From NCBI GenBank assembly GCA_035701285.1, contig DASSNT010000109.1, forward strand, positions 1 through 25,438: a DNA stretch of 25,438 nucleotides, read 5' to 3'. The stretch comes from DASSBR01 sp035701285. GTDB taxonomy: Bacteria > Pseudomonadota > Gammaproteobacteria > Natronospirales > DASSBR01. Below are positions 1-6,238 of the stretch, piece by piece (the stretch's first letter is position 1; each line of letters opens with the position of its first letter). Under the pieces are notes generated by a model. That model ran no database searches and was not told the DNA's origin. It was given only the letters and a program-made list of their open reading frames with translations. The position numbers and the translations under genes are program-made.

Positions 1-1
1 G

Positions 2-451
2 GGAGTAGACGACGAAGCCTTCATGCGCCGCGCACTCGAACTTGCGGCGCGCGCCGAAGCCGACGGCGAAGTACCGGTCGGCGCGGTGCTGGTGAAAGAC
101 GGGGAGGTCGTCGGCGAAGGCTGGAATCATCCGATCGGCGCGCACGATCCGACGGCGCACGCGGAAATCGCCGCATTACGGGATGGCGCCAGGGCGCTCG
201 CAAATTACCGGCTTCCGGGCACCACCCTCTATGTCACTCTCGAACCCTGCGCAATGTGTGTCGGCGCGATTGTGCATGCCCGCGTGGCGCGGGTGGTATT
301 CGGGGCGCGCGATCCAAAAGCGGGGGCGGCTGGCAGCGTGACCGACATTTTCGGGCTGCCGCAGCTGAACCATCGCGTCGCGGTCGAGGGCGGGATGCTG
401 GCGGCCGAGGCGAGCGCGCAGCTTCGGCAGTTTTTCGCTGCGCGACGCTAG
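2..451 (+). CDS. tadA: tRNA-specific adenosine deaminase TadA (5' end outside window)
   Basis: TadA deaminates adenosine 34 to inosine in tRNA-Arg(ACG), allowing wobble reading of CGN codons. The zinc-dependent deaminase signature is complete: HAE at residues 46-48 and PCAMC at 75-79, counted from the ATG at 23. The order EVPVGAVLV, GEGWN, DPTAHAEI, NYRL, TLYVTLEPC, VVFGARDPKAGAAGS and LNHRV follows E. coli TadA throughout. The reading frame stays open upstream of that ATG to the window edge and encodes GVDDEAF, which fits the family's N-terminal sequence before the conserved Met, so the true start is probably outside the window and the ATG at 23 internal. The gene converges on mltF; the two stop codons are adjacent and there is no room for a terminator between them. 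Confidence 0.95.
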   Translation, partial: GVDDEAFMRRALELAARAEADGEVPVGAVLVKDGEVVGEGWNHPIGAHDPTAHAEIAALRDGARALANYRLPGTTLYVTLEPCAMCVGAIVHARVARVVFGARDPKAGAAGSVTDIFGLPQLNHRVAVEGGMLAAEASAQLRQFFAARR

Positions 452-1903
452 CTATTCCGACGACGCGGTAACCGTGCCGGTTTCGTCGGTCGTGCTCTTC
501 GGCTGGCTCGTAATCCAGTTCAGGATGCTGTAGTAGCTGCGGATATTGGCGACGTAAATCAGCGGCTGCTCGCCGCGCGCGTACCCGTACTTCGTTTGCG
601 AATACCATTTCTTCTCGGTCAAGAGCGGCAGGCTGGCGCGCACGTCGATCCACCGGTTTGGATTGCCGCCGCGCTCGCGGGTGATCTCGCGCGCGTCGAA
701 GATGTGCCCGATGCCCACGTTGTAGGCCGCGAGCGCCATCCAGGTGCGATCCGGTTCGTGCACTTCATCCGGAATGCGCGCCTTCATCAGTGAAAAGTAT
801 TGCGCGCCGCCGAGAATGCTCTGCTCAGGATTGATGCGGTTTTCGATGCCGAGATCGCCGGCCGTGCCCAGCGTCAGCATCATCACGCCGCGCACACCGG
901 TCGGCGAGACGGCATGCGGATCCCAGTGCGATTCCTGGTAACCGATCGCGGCCAGCAAGCGCCAGTCGATGCCGGTATTTTCGGCCGCATCCTGGAACCA
1001 CGGCTGGTAGTCAGGCAGCAGCGTCTTGATGTCGTGAATGAACGTGCGCGTGCCGACGTAATCGAAGTCATCGCTCGCGCCATAGTAGCGTTCGACAATC
1101 TGGGCGAGCTTGCCGTCCGCGCGAATGCGGGAAAAGAACGCAACAGCCGCGTTGTAGAGGCTGAGGTCATCGGTGCGACGGAATGCCCAGGCAATCGGTT
1201 CGGGCGGCTTGAGATCGAACGCGGCGCGCAATTCAGGATAATAGCGCCGGTCGAGTGCGAACTCGTTGGAGTCGGCGACGGTGTAATCCAGGTCGGCATG
1301 AGCCACCTGCGCCAGCAATTCCTCGCTTTCGACCGCGTCGCTCGCCGTCCATTTCAACTTCGGATATTGCTCTTGCAGCACCTCGAGTCGTGCGGCGTGT
1401 GAGCTGTCGGCCAGCACCATGAGCCCGTGGCCGACGAGATCGGCGGGCGAGTCCGGTCGCGGTTCGCCGTAGCGGTAAATGACTTTCTGGGTGACGTACT
1501 GGTACGGCGGCCCGAAGCGCAGATGCTGCTCGCGCGTGCGGGTAATACTGAGGCCGGCGGCCGCAATATCCGCATAACCGTCGCGGACAGCGTCGAGCAC
1601 GTCGGTGAGGCTGAGCGGCGCGTATACCTCCAACCGAACACCCAGATCCTCGGCAAACAGCCGAGCCAGATCATATTCAAAGCCGGTGGGTCCATGCGAG
1701 CCGAAATAGAAGGTGGTCGGGCTATTGCGCGTGACAACCCGCAGCACCCCGAGCTGCTTGATTTGAGTCAGCAGCGACGGTGGCTGCGCACACGTTGCCA
1801 GCAAAAGCGCGAGAGCAGCGGCGCCGACAAGACGAACGAACACACTGGTCGCGAAGGACAGAATGCTAGCAGGAATGGATCGCGCCGCTTTCCACCAGCC
1901 CAT
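452..1903 (-). CDS. mltF: membrane-bound lytic murein transglycosylase F
   Basis: MltF cleaves peptidoglycan glycan strands to 1,6-anhydro products at the inner face of the outer membrane. The 483-residue protein begins with a hydrophobic signal ending in a lipobox-like LLATC. An SBP_bac_3-like regulatory domain follows (GVLRVVTRNSPTTFYFGSHG onwards), with ADIAAAGLSITRTREQ and LDYTVADSNE. The C-terminal SLT catalytic domain contains IDWRLLAAIGYQESHWDPHA, with the catalytic Glu in YQESHW, then SPTGVRGVMMLT and the late AALAAYNVGIGH block. Length and order match E. coli MltF closely. A likely -10 (TAAAAT) lies just upstream, and an AGGTG Shine-Dalgarno sits 4 nt before the ATG. In many relatives mltF neighbours purL; here the other side holds the tRNA-Ser island instead. 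Confidence 0.95.
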   Translation of the reverse strand: MGWWKAARSIPASILSFATSVFVRLVGAAALALLLATCAQPPSLLTQIKQLGVLRVVTRNSPTTFYFGSHGPTGFEYDLARLFAEDLGVRLEVYAPLSLTDVLDAVRDGYADIAAAGLSITRTREQHLRFGPPYQYVTQKVIYRYGEPRPDSPADLVGHGLMVLADSSHAARLEVLQEQYPKLKWTASDAVESEELLAQVAHADLDYTVADSNEFALDRRYYPELRAAFDLKPPEPIAWAFRRTDDLSLYNAAVAFFSRIRADGKLAQIVERYYGASDDFDYVGTRTFIHDIKTLLPDYQPWFQDAAENTGIDWRLLAAIGYQESHWDPHAVSPTGVRGVMMLTLGTAGDLGIENRINPEQSILGGAQYFSLMKARIPDEVHEPDRTWMALAAYNVGIGHIFDAREITRERGGNPNRWIDVRASLPLLTEKKWYSQTKYGYARGEQPLIYVANIRSYYSILNWITSQPKSTTDETGTVTASSE

Positions 1904-1921
1904 CAGACACCTGGTTCGGCC

Positions 1922-1927
1922 ATTTTA
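1922..1927 (-). promoter_or_regulatory. putative -10 box of the mltF promoter
   Basis: On the minus strand this reads TAAAAT. It would place the transcription start about 10-12 nt before the mltF ATG, leaving room for the AGGTG ribosome binding site. The -35 region at 17 bp spacing is poor, so this is only a moderate call. Confidence 0.4.
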
Positions 1928-1940
1928 TTGTCCAGACGCA

Positions 1941-1969
1941 TAGGCTACCAGATACAGTTGTTGTAGAAT
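1941..1969 (+). promoter_or_regulatory. putative promoter reading into the tRNA-Ser island
   Basis: A TAGAAT -10 box lies at 1964-1969; the -35 position (TAGGCT at 1941) is weak. It is the best promoter-like site upstream of tRNA-Ser, because nothing convincing lies immediately before the tRNA at 2186. If used, the primary transcript would include the decayed upstream tRNA copy and its hairpin element before reaching the intact tRNA. A nearly identical context (TAGAAT followed by GCCGGCTTT-like sequence) recurs at 2570. Confidence 0.4.
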
Positions 1970-2023
1970 GGCGGCTTTGAAGCCCGGCCGTCGTCTTCGA
2001 TGCGACATTATATCGGGTTCAAG

Positions 2024-2185
2024 AGGCTGGTACCGAAGCGGTCATAACGGCACGACGCGATAAAATCGGCAGGACAGCCGATTTGCACCGCCGCAGGCGG
2101 CCCGCAGGGCGAGGGGCAGGAGCCCCGAGTGCCAATCGGTTGGGGAGCGTCGCGAAGCGACGCCGGCTTGAACAATCAGTTACCT
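2024..2185 (+). pseudogene. decayed tRNA-Ser copy interrupted by a hairpin element
   Basis: Bases 2029-2053 are identical over 25 nt to bases 2191-2215 of the intact tRNA-Ser, covering the end of the acceptor stem, the D arm and the start of the anticodon stem. After a gap, bases 2134-2145 (AATCGGTTGGGG) match tRNA bases 2224-2235, the 3' side of the anticodon stem into the variable arm. The intervening bases sit where the anticodon loop should be and contain repeat element U. A perfect hairpin at 2147-2163 (GCGTCGC, loop GAA, GCGACGC) replaces the variable arm. The 3' T arm and acceptor are not recognisable, and no CCA is encoded. I read it as the remnant of a tandem tRNA-Ser duplication. 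Confidence 0.75.
2063..2133 (+). repeat. tRNA-associated hairpin element, copy U
   Basis: The copy has three parts. Hairpin 1 is AAATCGGC (2063-2070), loop AGGACA, GCCGATTT (2077-2084). The middle block is CCGCC-GCA-GGCGG (2088-2100). Hairpin 2 is GGGGC (2113-2117), loop AGGA, GCCCC (2122-2126), followed by GAG. The same architecture recurs at 2365-2434 and, on the minus strand, at 9414-9466. AATCGG occurs at both ends (2064-2069 and 2134-2139), which could be a target duplication or simply part of the tRNA sequence. Confidence 0.75.
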
Positions 2186-2276
2186 GGAGAGGTACCGAAG
2201 CGGTCATAACGGCACCGACTCGAAATCGGTTGGGGGCTTACGCCCCACGTGGGTTCGAATCCCACCCTCTCCGCCA
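2186..2276 (+). tRNA. tRNA-Ser(CGA)
   Basis: A 91-nt class II tRNA decoding UCG. The acceptor GGAGAGG (2186-2192) pairs with CCTCTCC, the discriminator is G and CCA is encoded at 2274-2276. The anticodon stem ACCGA/TCGGT encloses the loop CTCGAAA with anticodon CGA at 2221-2223. The long variable arm is GGGGGCTTACGCCCC, and the T arm GTGGG-TTCGAAT-CCCAC is perfect. It is the only intact copy between two decayed ones. The last 19 nt plus 5 nt of trailer are exactly repeated at 2437-2460. Confidence 0.97.
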
Positions 2277-2323
2277 AATTCACATATCGCGCAACATTTA
2301 GCAGGCGATCAGACCCGATGCGG

Positions 2324-2460
2324 CGAAATTCGGACCCACGTGGAAATATATTGGCGGGTTCGACAAATTCGCCGGGAGCGAATTTGAACCGCCGAAGGCG
2401 GGCCCGGAAGGGGCGGCGGGCAGGATAGCCCGCCGTAATCCCACCCTCTCCGCCAAATTC
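2324..2460 (+). pseudogene. decayed tRNA-Ser 3' copy interrupted by a hairpin element
   Basis: Matches to the intact tRNA occur in the correct order: CGAAATtCGG (2324-2333, anticodon-loop side), CCCACGTGG (2335-2343, variable/T-stem boundary), GGGTTCGA (2356-2363, T stem and loop), then an exact 24-nt match at 2437-2460 to tRNA bases 2258-2281, including CCA and five bases of trailer. Repeat element D lies exactly between GGGTTCGA and AATCCC, that is, inside the T loop. The 5' half is absent or unrecognisable. No functional tRNA can fold from it. Confidence 0.75.
2365..2436 (+). repeat. tRNA-associated hairpin element, copy D
   Basis: Hairpin 1 is AAATTCGC (2365-2372), loop CGGGA, GCGAATTT (2378-2385). 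The middle block is CCGCC-GAA-GGCGG (2389-2401). Hairpin 2 is GGCGGGC (2415-2421), loop AGGATA, GCCCGCC (2428-2434). The stems differ from copy U by compensated changes, while the order, spacing and AGGA-type loop are kept. That pattern suggests structure is conserved rather than primary sequence. Confidence 0.75.
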
Positions 2461-2461
2461 T

Positions 2462-2491
2462 GCGTCGCCGCAGCATCCGATCAAGCGACGC
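2462..2491 (+). terminator. possible hairpin ending the tRNA-Ser transcript
   Basis: GCGTCGC (2462-2468) pairs with GCGACGC (2485-2491) across a 16-nt loop and is followed by CAATATTTCC, a weak U-rich stretch. The same 7-bp arms form the hairpin at 2147-2163 upstream of the intact tRNA. It may be a weak terminator or a processing signal. The remaining bases to 2569 show nothing else recognisable. Confidence 0.3.
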
Positions 2492-2569
2492 CAATATTTC
2501 CACCCACCATTGGTCTGCCTGTCTCTCCCTTCCAATCCACCTCAATAACAATCCCCACCAAACTTACGG

Positions 2570-2575
2570 TAGAAT
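2570..2575 (+). promoter_or_regulatory. putative -10 box of the yjbQ operon
   Basis: TAGAAT lies 30 nt upstream of the GTG start of yjbQ, giving a leader of about 24 nt. The -35 region near 2547 is weak. It is the only promoter-like site immediately before the four-gene operon. Confidence 0.4.
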
Positions 2576-2605
2576 TGCCGGCTTTCCGGCGGCTACGCAC
2601 ATCCA

Positions 2606-3022
2606 GTGATTCATCAAACAGCGCTATCCTTCGACACCGGCGGACGCGGCACGCTCGATGTCACGGCCGATGTGCGCCGCGTGGTGCAGGAGTCCGGCAT
2701 CAAGACCGGCCTGTGCTCGGTCTTCATCCACCATACCAGTGCGTCCCTGATGCTGTGCGAAAACGCCGACCCGCAGGTCCGCGCCGACCTGGAAGCCTTC
2801 ATGGCCCGCCTGTCGCCGGACGGTGATCCGCTGTTCAGGCATACGGCCGAAGGACCGGACGACATGCCGTCGCACGTGCGCTCGGTGCTGACGGATTCGA
2901 GCCTGACGATGCCGGTACGGGACGGAGCGCCGGATCTAGGCGTCTGGCAGGGTGTCTACATCTGGGAACACCGCCATAGAGGCCATTCGCGGCGGATCAC
3001 CGTCACGGTATATGGCGACTGA
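2606..3022 (+). CDS. yjbQ: YjbQ/UPF0047 family protein
   Basis: A compact 138-residue protein of the UPF0047 family, sometimes annotated as secondary thiamine-phosphate synthase enzyme; the physiological role is not firmly settled. Conserved blocks are visible in order: IHHTSASL (41-48), ENADP (52-56), AEGPDDMPSH (81-90) and GVWQGVYIWEHR (112-123). The histidines and acidic residues in these blocks are the family's presumed metal or active-site residues. Translation starts at GTG, since no in-frame ATG precedes the conserved N-terminus (IHQTALSFDT). It is the first gene of a run of overlapping genes with envelope glycosyltransferases, although its family is usually found in unrelated contexts. 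Confidence 0.9.
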   Translation: MIHQTALSFDTGGRGTLDVTADVRRVVQESGIKTGLCSVFIHHTSASLMLCENADPQVRADLEAFMARLSPDGDPLFRHTAEGPDDMPSHVRSVLTDSSLTMPVRDGAPDLGVWQGVYIWEHRHRGHSRRITVTVYGD

Positions 3023-3776
3023 CGCCGCGAGCCAGACAATGATTGAAATATCCGTAGTCGTGCCGGTGCGCGACGAGGCCGACAATGTCGCCCCGTTGAT
3101 CACCGAAATCCGTGCCGCGCTGGATCCGCTTGCCCGACCGTACGAAATCATCTACGTCGACGACGGCAGCGGTGATGGCAGCGAGGCCTGTGTGGCCGCT
3201 GCCGGGCGCGAACCGGGCGCGCCGGTGCGCTGCATTGCTCACGCGTCCAACTATGGTCAAAGCGCGGCGCTGTGGACTGGCATTCACGAAGCGCAAGGGG
3301 CGATCATCACAACGCTGGACGGCGACGGCCAGAACGATCCGGCCAATATTCCGCTGCTGCTGCGGGAGCTTGAAGCTGCTGCCGATCCGGCACGCTGCCT
3401 GGTCATAGGCCATCGCGCCAACCGGCGCGACACCTGGCTGAGAAAGCTGTCGTCGCGGATCGCCAACGGCATCCGCTCGCGGCTTCTGGGAGATAATACG
3501 CCCGATACCGGCTGCGGGCTCAAGGTCTTTCGGCGCGAGCTGTATCTGTCGCTGCCATACTTCGACCATATGCACCGGTTCCTGCCGGCGCTAGTGCTGC
3601 GCGAGGGCGGTACGGTCGTGTCGGTGCCGGTGCATCACCGGCCACGCGAGCGCGGCAAGTCGAAGTACGGCGTCGGCAATCGCCTGTGGGTCGGCATTAT
3701 CGACCTGTTCGGGGTCATGTGGTTGAAGCGCCGGGGACGGCGGCCGGCAAGGGAGGACGTGCTTCATGGAAGCTAA
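3012..3776 (+). CDS. GT2 family glycosyltransferase (polyprenyl-phosphate sugar transferase-like)
   Basis: A GT-A fold glycosyltransferase resembling dolichol-phosphate mannosyltransferases and ArnC-type enzymes, which load a sugar onto a polyprenyl phosphate at the cytoplasmic face. Motifs counted from the chosen start: SVVVPVRDE (14-22), YVDDGSGDGS (48-57), TLDGDGQ (101-107, the metal/nucleotide-binding DXD region) and later DTGCGLKVFRRE. The C-terminus has one hydrophobic stretch (GIIDLFGVMWLKRR) rather than the two-TM tail of ArnC. The ATG at 3012 overlaps the end of yjbQ by 11 nt. An ATG at 3039, directly before IEISVVVPV, is an equally good start, and the open frame upstream to 2952 overlaps yjbQ too far. 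Its product probably feeds the GT39 enzyme two genes downstream. Confidence 0.88.
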   Translation: MATDAASQTMIEISVVVPVRDEADNVAPLITEIRAALDPLARPYEIIYVDDGSGDGSEACVAAAGREPGAPVRCIAHASNYGQSAALWTGIHEAQGAIITTLDGDGQNDPANIPLLLRELEAAADPARCLVIGHRANRRDTWLRKLSSRIANGIRSRLLGDNTPDTGCGLKVFRRELYLSLPYFDHMHRFLPALVLREGGTVVSVPVHHRPRERGKSKYGVGNRLWVGIIDLFGVMWLKRRGRRPAREDVLHGS

Positions 3777-4050
3777 GATATGGCTGGCCATCGGTTTTCT
3801 TGCCCAGGCCATGTTCTCGATGCGCTTCGTGGTGCAGTGGATTTACAGTGAAAAGCACCGCCGCAGCATCATTCCCGTCGCCTTCTGGTATTTCAGTCTC
3901 GCCGGTGGCTCGCTGCTGTTGTCCTACGCGATCTACCAGCGCGATCCGGTGTTTATCGTCGGCCAGGCCAGCGGCCTGTTCGTCTATATCCGAAACCTGT
4001 ATCTGATCATTCGCGAGCGTCGTAGCCGCCAGCATCCGGAAGTGACCTGA
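3766..4050 (+). CDS. lipid-A-disaccharide synthase N-terminal domain-like (LAB_N) membrane protein
   Basis: A 94-residue integral membrane protein with about three TM segments (IWLAIGFLAQAMFSM, IPVAFWYFSLAGGSLLLSYAIY, PVFIVGQASGLFVYIRNLYLI). It matches the LAB_N family, named for a domain in some LpxB proteins but often encoded alone. The signature FVVQWIYSEKHRRSIIPVAFWYFS is characteristic. It overlaps the GT2 gene by 11 nt and has a clear GGGAGG ribosome binding site 9 nt before its ATG. Its place between a GT2 and a GT39 gene suggests a role in making or flipping the polyprenyl-linked sugar, but the molecular function is not established. Confidence 0.88.
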   Translation: MEAKIWLAIGFLAQAMFSMRFVVQWIYSEKHRRSIIPVAFWYFSLAGGSLLLSYAIYQRDPVFIVGQASGLFVYIRNLYLIIRERRSRQHPEVT

Positions 4051-4052
4051 GC

Positions 4053-5789
4053 GTGCGGGGCTTCCGTTTTCGCGCGCCCGACGCCGAAGGGCTCGATCGG
4101 GCTTTCTGGTTGCTGGCGCTGATCGCGCTGGTGGTGATCGGCGCCGGACTCGGCCTCCGCGATCCGTGGCCCGTCGACGAGCCACGCTTCGCGCTGATCG
4201 CGCGCGACATGGTGCTGACCGGCGACTGGCTGTTTCCGCACATTGCCAGCGTCCTCTACCCGGACAAGCCGCCGCTGTTCATGTGGACCATTGCGGTGTT
4301 TTACTGGCTGACCGGGTCCTTGCGCGTCTCGTTCCTGCTGCCGTCGCTGCTTGCGGGGCTCGGCTGCCTGTGGCTGGTGTTCGACCTCGGCCGCCGCTTG
4401 TGGAGCCGCCGCGTCGGCCTGATGGCAGCCACGGCGCTGCTGGTCACGCTGCAGTTCACGCTGCTCGCCAAGCGCGCGCAAATCGACGCTTACGAGTGCC
4501 TCTGGACCACGCTCGGCCTCTATGGCGTGTTGCGCCACTTGCTGCGCGGGCCGGCCTGGGGCTGGTACTGGGCCGGCTTTTTCGCGATGGGCCTGGGCAT
4601 CATCACGAAGGGCGTCGGTTTCCTGCCGCTGCTCGTGTTCATCCCCTATGCCTTTGCGCGGTGGCGCCACTGGCCGTTGCCGACACTGAACGGCAACGTC
4701 TGGCGCTGGGTGCTCGGGCCGCTCGCGCTGATCGTCGGCGTCGGCATCTGGTTGGGGCCGATGCTGATCGTGGTCGCGCTCAGCGACACCCCGGCATTGA
4801 CGGCTTATCGCGACAACATCCTGTTTCACCAGACCGCAGAGCGCTACGCCGACGCCTGGCACCATTTCCATTCCGCCTGGTACTACGTCGCCGAGGTGAT
4901 TCCGGCGTTCTGGCTGCCGTTGAGCGTAGCGCTGCTGTGGCTGGTGCCAGCGTGGTGGCGGCGGTTGAAACGCTGCGACGCGCGCCATTTGCTGCTGCTT
5001 GGCTGGATTGTGCTGGTGGTGCTGTTCTTCAGCTTGAGTGCCGGCAAGCGCGGAGTTTATCTGTTGCCCGCCGTGCCTGCGCTGGCGCTGGCCGCGGCGC
5101 CGCTGCTAACCGGGCTGATCCGGTTGAAAAGCGCGCGGGTGACGGCACTGGCGATGACTGTCGCGGCGGGCGTGTTGCTGGGTCTGGTGCTGCTTTATTG
5201 CCTGGTTGTTTCGCCGGAGCAGGGCGTGCGCCTGGCGACGAAATTCAATATTGAGCCGTGGGGATTCGTCGGCGCGCTGGCAGGCGTTGCTTGGCTCGCC
5301 GCAGCGCTAGGACGCGTGCGTTATGGCGCGCACGCGCTGGCAGGATTTTTCCTGAGTATCTGGGTGATATACGGCTTTTACGGCTATCAACTGGTCAACC
5401 CCGACCGTTCGGCGGCGGGGCTGATGGCGCGCGTCAATGATGAGCTGAAACCCCACGACAAGCTGGCAATCGTTGACTGGCGCGCCCAGTACATTTTGCA
5501 GGCCGAGCGGCCGATCGTGCATTTCGGGTTTCGGCGCGGCGGGTCGGCGGACGAAATCGCAGATGCACTGGCCTGGGTGGTGGCGTCGCCGCATCGCTGG
5601 GTGCTGGCGGACAAGCGGGCGCTGGAGAAGTCGTGCGCCAGCTCGAACCGTGCTGTCGACGCCGGGATTCGCAGCGGCGATCACTGGTATTTGATCAACG
5701 TCGATACGCTATCGCCGGCATGCCGTGCCGCAGCGTTCGCCGCCGGCCCCCCGGCGGCGGTTTATCATTCAGTCGATGCCGGCACCTAG
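4053..5789 (+). CDS. ArnT-like GT39 family glycosyltransferase
   Basis: A 578-residue polytopic inner-membrane protein with a dozen or so hydrophobic segments and a C-terminal soluble periplasmic domain. The first periplasmic loop holds PWPVDEPRFALIARDM followed by GDWLFPHI and YPDKPPLFMW, the ArnT/PMT-type region whose acidic residues (DE) are required in characterised enzymes. Family members transfer a sugar from a polyprenyl-phosphate donor to lipid A or protein on the periplasmic side. The start is GTG at 4053, 2 nt after the LAB_N stop. With the GT2 and LAB_N genes it forms a plausible lipid-linked sugar pathway. No aminoarabinose genes (arnA, arnB, arnD) are nearby, so the sugar is unknown. 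Confidence 0.9.
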   Translation: MRGFRFRAPDAEGLDRAFWLLALIALVVIGAGLGLRDPWPVDEPRFALIARDMVLTGDWLFPHIASVLYPDKPPLFMWTIAVFYWLTGSLRVSFLLPSLLAGLGCLWLVFDLGRRLWSRRVGLMAATALLVTLQFTLLAKRAQIDAYECLWTTLGLYGVLRHLLRGPAWGWYWAGFFAMGLGIITKGVGFLPLLVFIPYAFARWRHWPLPTLNGNVWRWVLGPLALIVGVGIWLGPMLIVVALSDTPALTAYRDNILFHQTAERYADAWHHFHSAWYYVAEVIPAFWLPLSVALLWLVPAWWRRLKRCDARHLLLLGWIVLVVLFFSLSAGKRGVYLLPAVPALALAAAPLLTGLIRLKSARVTALAMTVAAGVLLGLVLLYCLVVSPEQGVRLATKFNIEPWGFVGALAGVAWLAAALGRVRYGAHALAGFFLSIWVIYGFYGYQLVNPDRSAAGLMARVNDELKPHDKLAIVDWRAQYILQAERPIVHFGFRRGGSADEIADALAWVVASPHRWVLADKRALEKSCASSNRAVDAGIRSGDHWYLINVDTLSPACRAAAFAAGPPAAVYHSVDAGT

Positions 5790-5791
5790 CT

Positions 5792-5938
5792 TCCTGTTTT
5801 ATAAATAACTCACTTGGCTCGGTGCGGCGTGGCTGGCAAGGCGCGGTGACAGTCATAGCCATAGCTATGGCAAGGAGCCGCAACGCCGTCAGGCGCGTCA
5901 AGACGCAGCGAGACTGGAAGTTTATTTGTGAGACAGGA
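5792..5938. repeat. MITE-like imperfect palindrome
   Basis: About 147 bp bounded by TCCTGT (5792-5797) and ACAGGA (5933-5938). The two arms can be folded on each other with mismatches: ATAAATAA opposite TTATTTGT, TCGGTGCGG opposite GCAGCGAGA and so on. The centre carries the perfect palindrome CCATAGCTATGG. It contains no credible coding sequence and fills the gap between the convergent GT39 gene and the small minus-strand gene, whose stop codon lies 3 nt beyond its edge. It has the form of a non-autonomous mobile repeat and could also act as a bidirectional terminator. Confidence 0.65.
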
Positions 5939-5940
5939 CA

Positions 5941-6150
5941 CTAAAAGTCGTCGTAGTACTCTTTCAGCGCCTGGCGCAGTTTCCGGTCTTCGAGATAATT
6001 TTCCACGTTTCGCCACGAACTGCGCGGCTTGGCGGCGGCGCGGCCGCGTTTGCCGCTGTTTTCGTGTTGCTCGATCAACGCTTCGGCGATGCCGGCTTCG
6101 TAGTCGTCGGCATCGTTGAGATAGCTGTCGACATCGGAGTGGGTGGTCAT
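5941..6150 (-). CDS. PA3496-like small acidic/basic protein
   Basis: A 69-residue protein with an acidic N-terminal half (DSYLNDADDYEAGIAEAL), a basic linker (SGKRGRAAAKPRSSW) and a C-terminal block WRNVENYLEDRKLRQALKEY ending in DDF. The last block resembles small gammaproteobacterial proteins of the PA3496 family, whose function is unknown to me. It has its own good promoter (TTGACT, 16 bp, TATATA) and a GAGG ribosome binding site, which supports it as a real gene. Its stop codon directly abuts the MITE-like repeat, so that repeat may have altered the original terminator. Confidence 0.75.
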   Translation of the reverse strand: MTTHSDVDSYLNDADDYEAGIAEALIEQHENSGKRGRAAAKPRSSWRNVENYLEDRKLRQALKEYYDDF

Positions 6151-6193
6151 TTCACGGTGCCCTCGAACGCGGATAACCGCGGGATTTGAGAGC

Positions 6194-6221
6194 TATATAC
6201 AACAGATTTTCGAAAAGTCAA
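6194..6221 (-). promoter_or_regulatory. sigma-70-type promoter of the PA3496-like gene
   Basis: On the minus strand TTGACT (6221-6216) and TATATA (6199-6194) are separated by 16 bp. The predicted leader begins with a small perfect hairpin, CGCGG-TTAT-CCGCG (6168-6181), and then the ribosome binding site. It is one of the best promoter matches in the window. Confidence 0.65.
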
Positions 6222-6238
6222 CGATCCCCCAGGAACAT

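Noticed and set aside
1968..2063. A 32-codon frame (MAALKPGRR...) starting after the TAGAAT box
   Set aside because: No ribosome binding site, no family resemblance, and it runs into the decayed tRNA copy; a chance frame.
2063..2436. CRISPR array or integron attC sites
   Set aside because: There are only two copies on this strand, both are hairpin-rich and diverged, no spacers of constant length occur, and no cas or integrase gene is present.
2176..2535. A 119-codon minus-strand frame (contains RVGFEPTWGVSP)
   Set aside because: This is the antisense of tRNA-Ser and the hairpin element, a well-known type of false gene over tRNA.
3984..4988. A 334-codon minus-strand frame inside the GT39 gene
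   Set aside because: Low-complexity Gln/Arg/Ala-rich shadow frame of a high-GC membrane protein gene.
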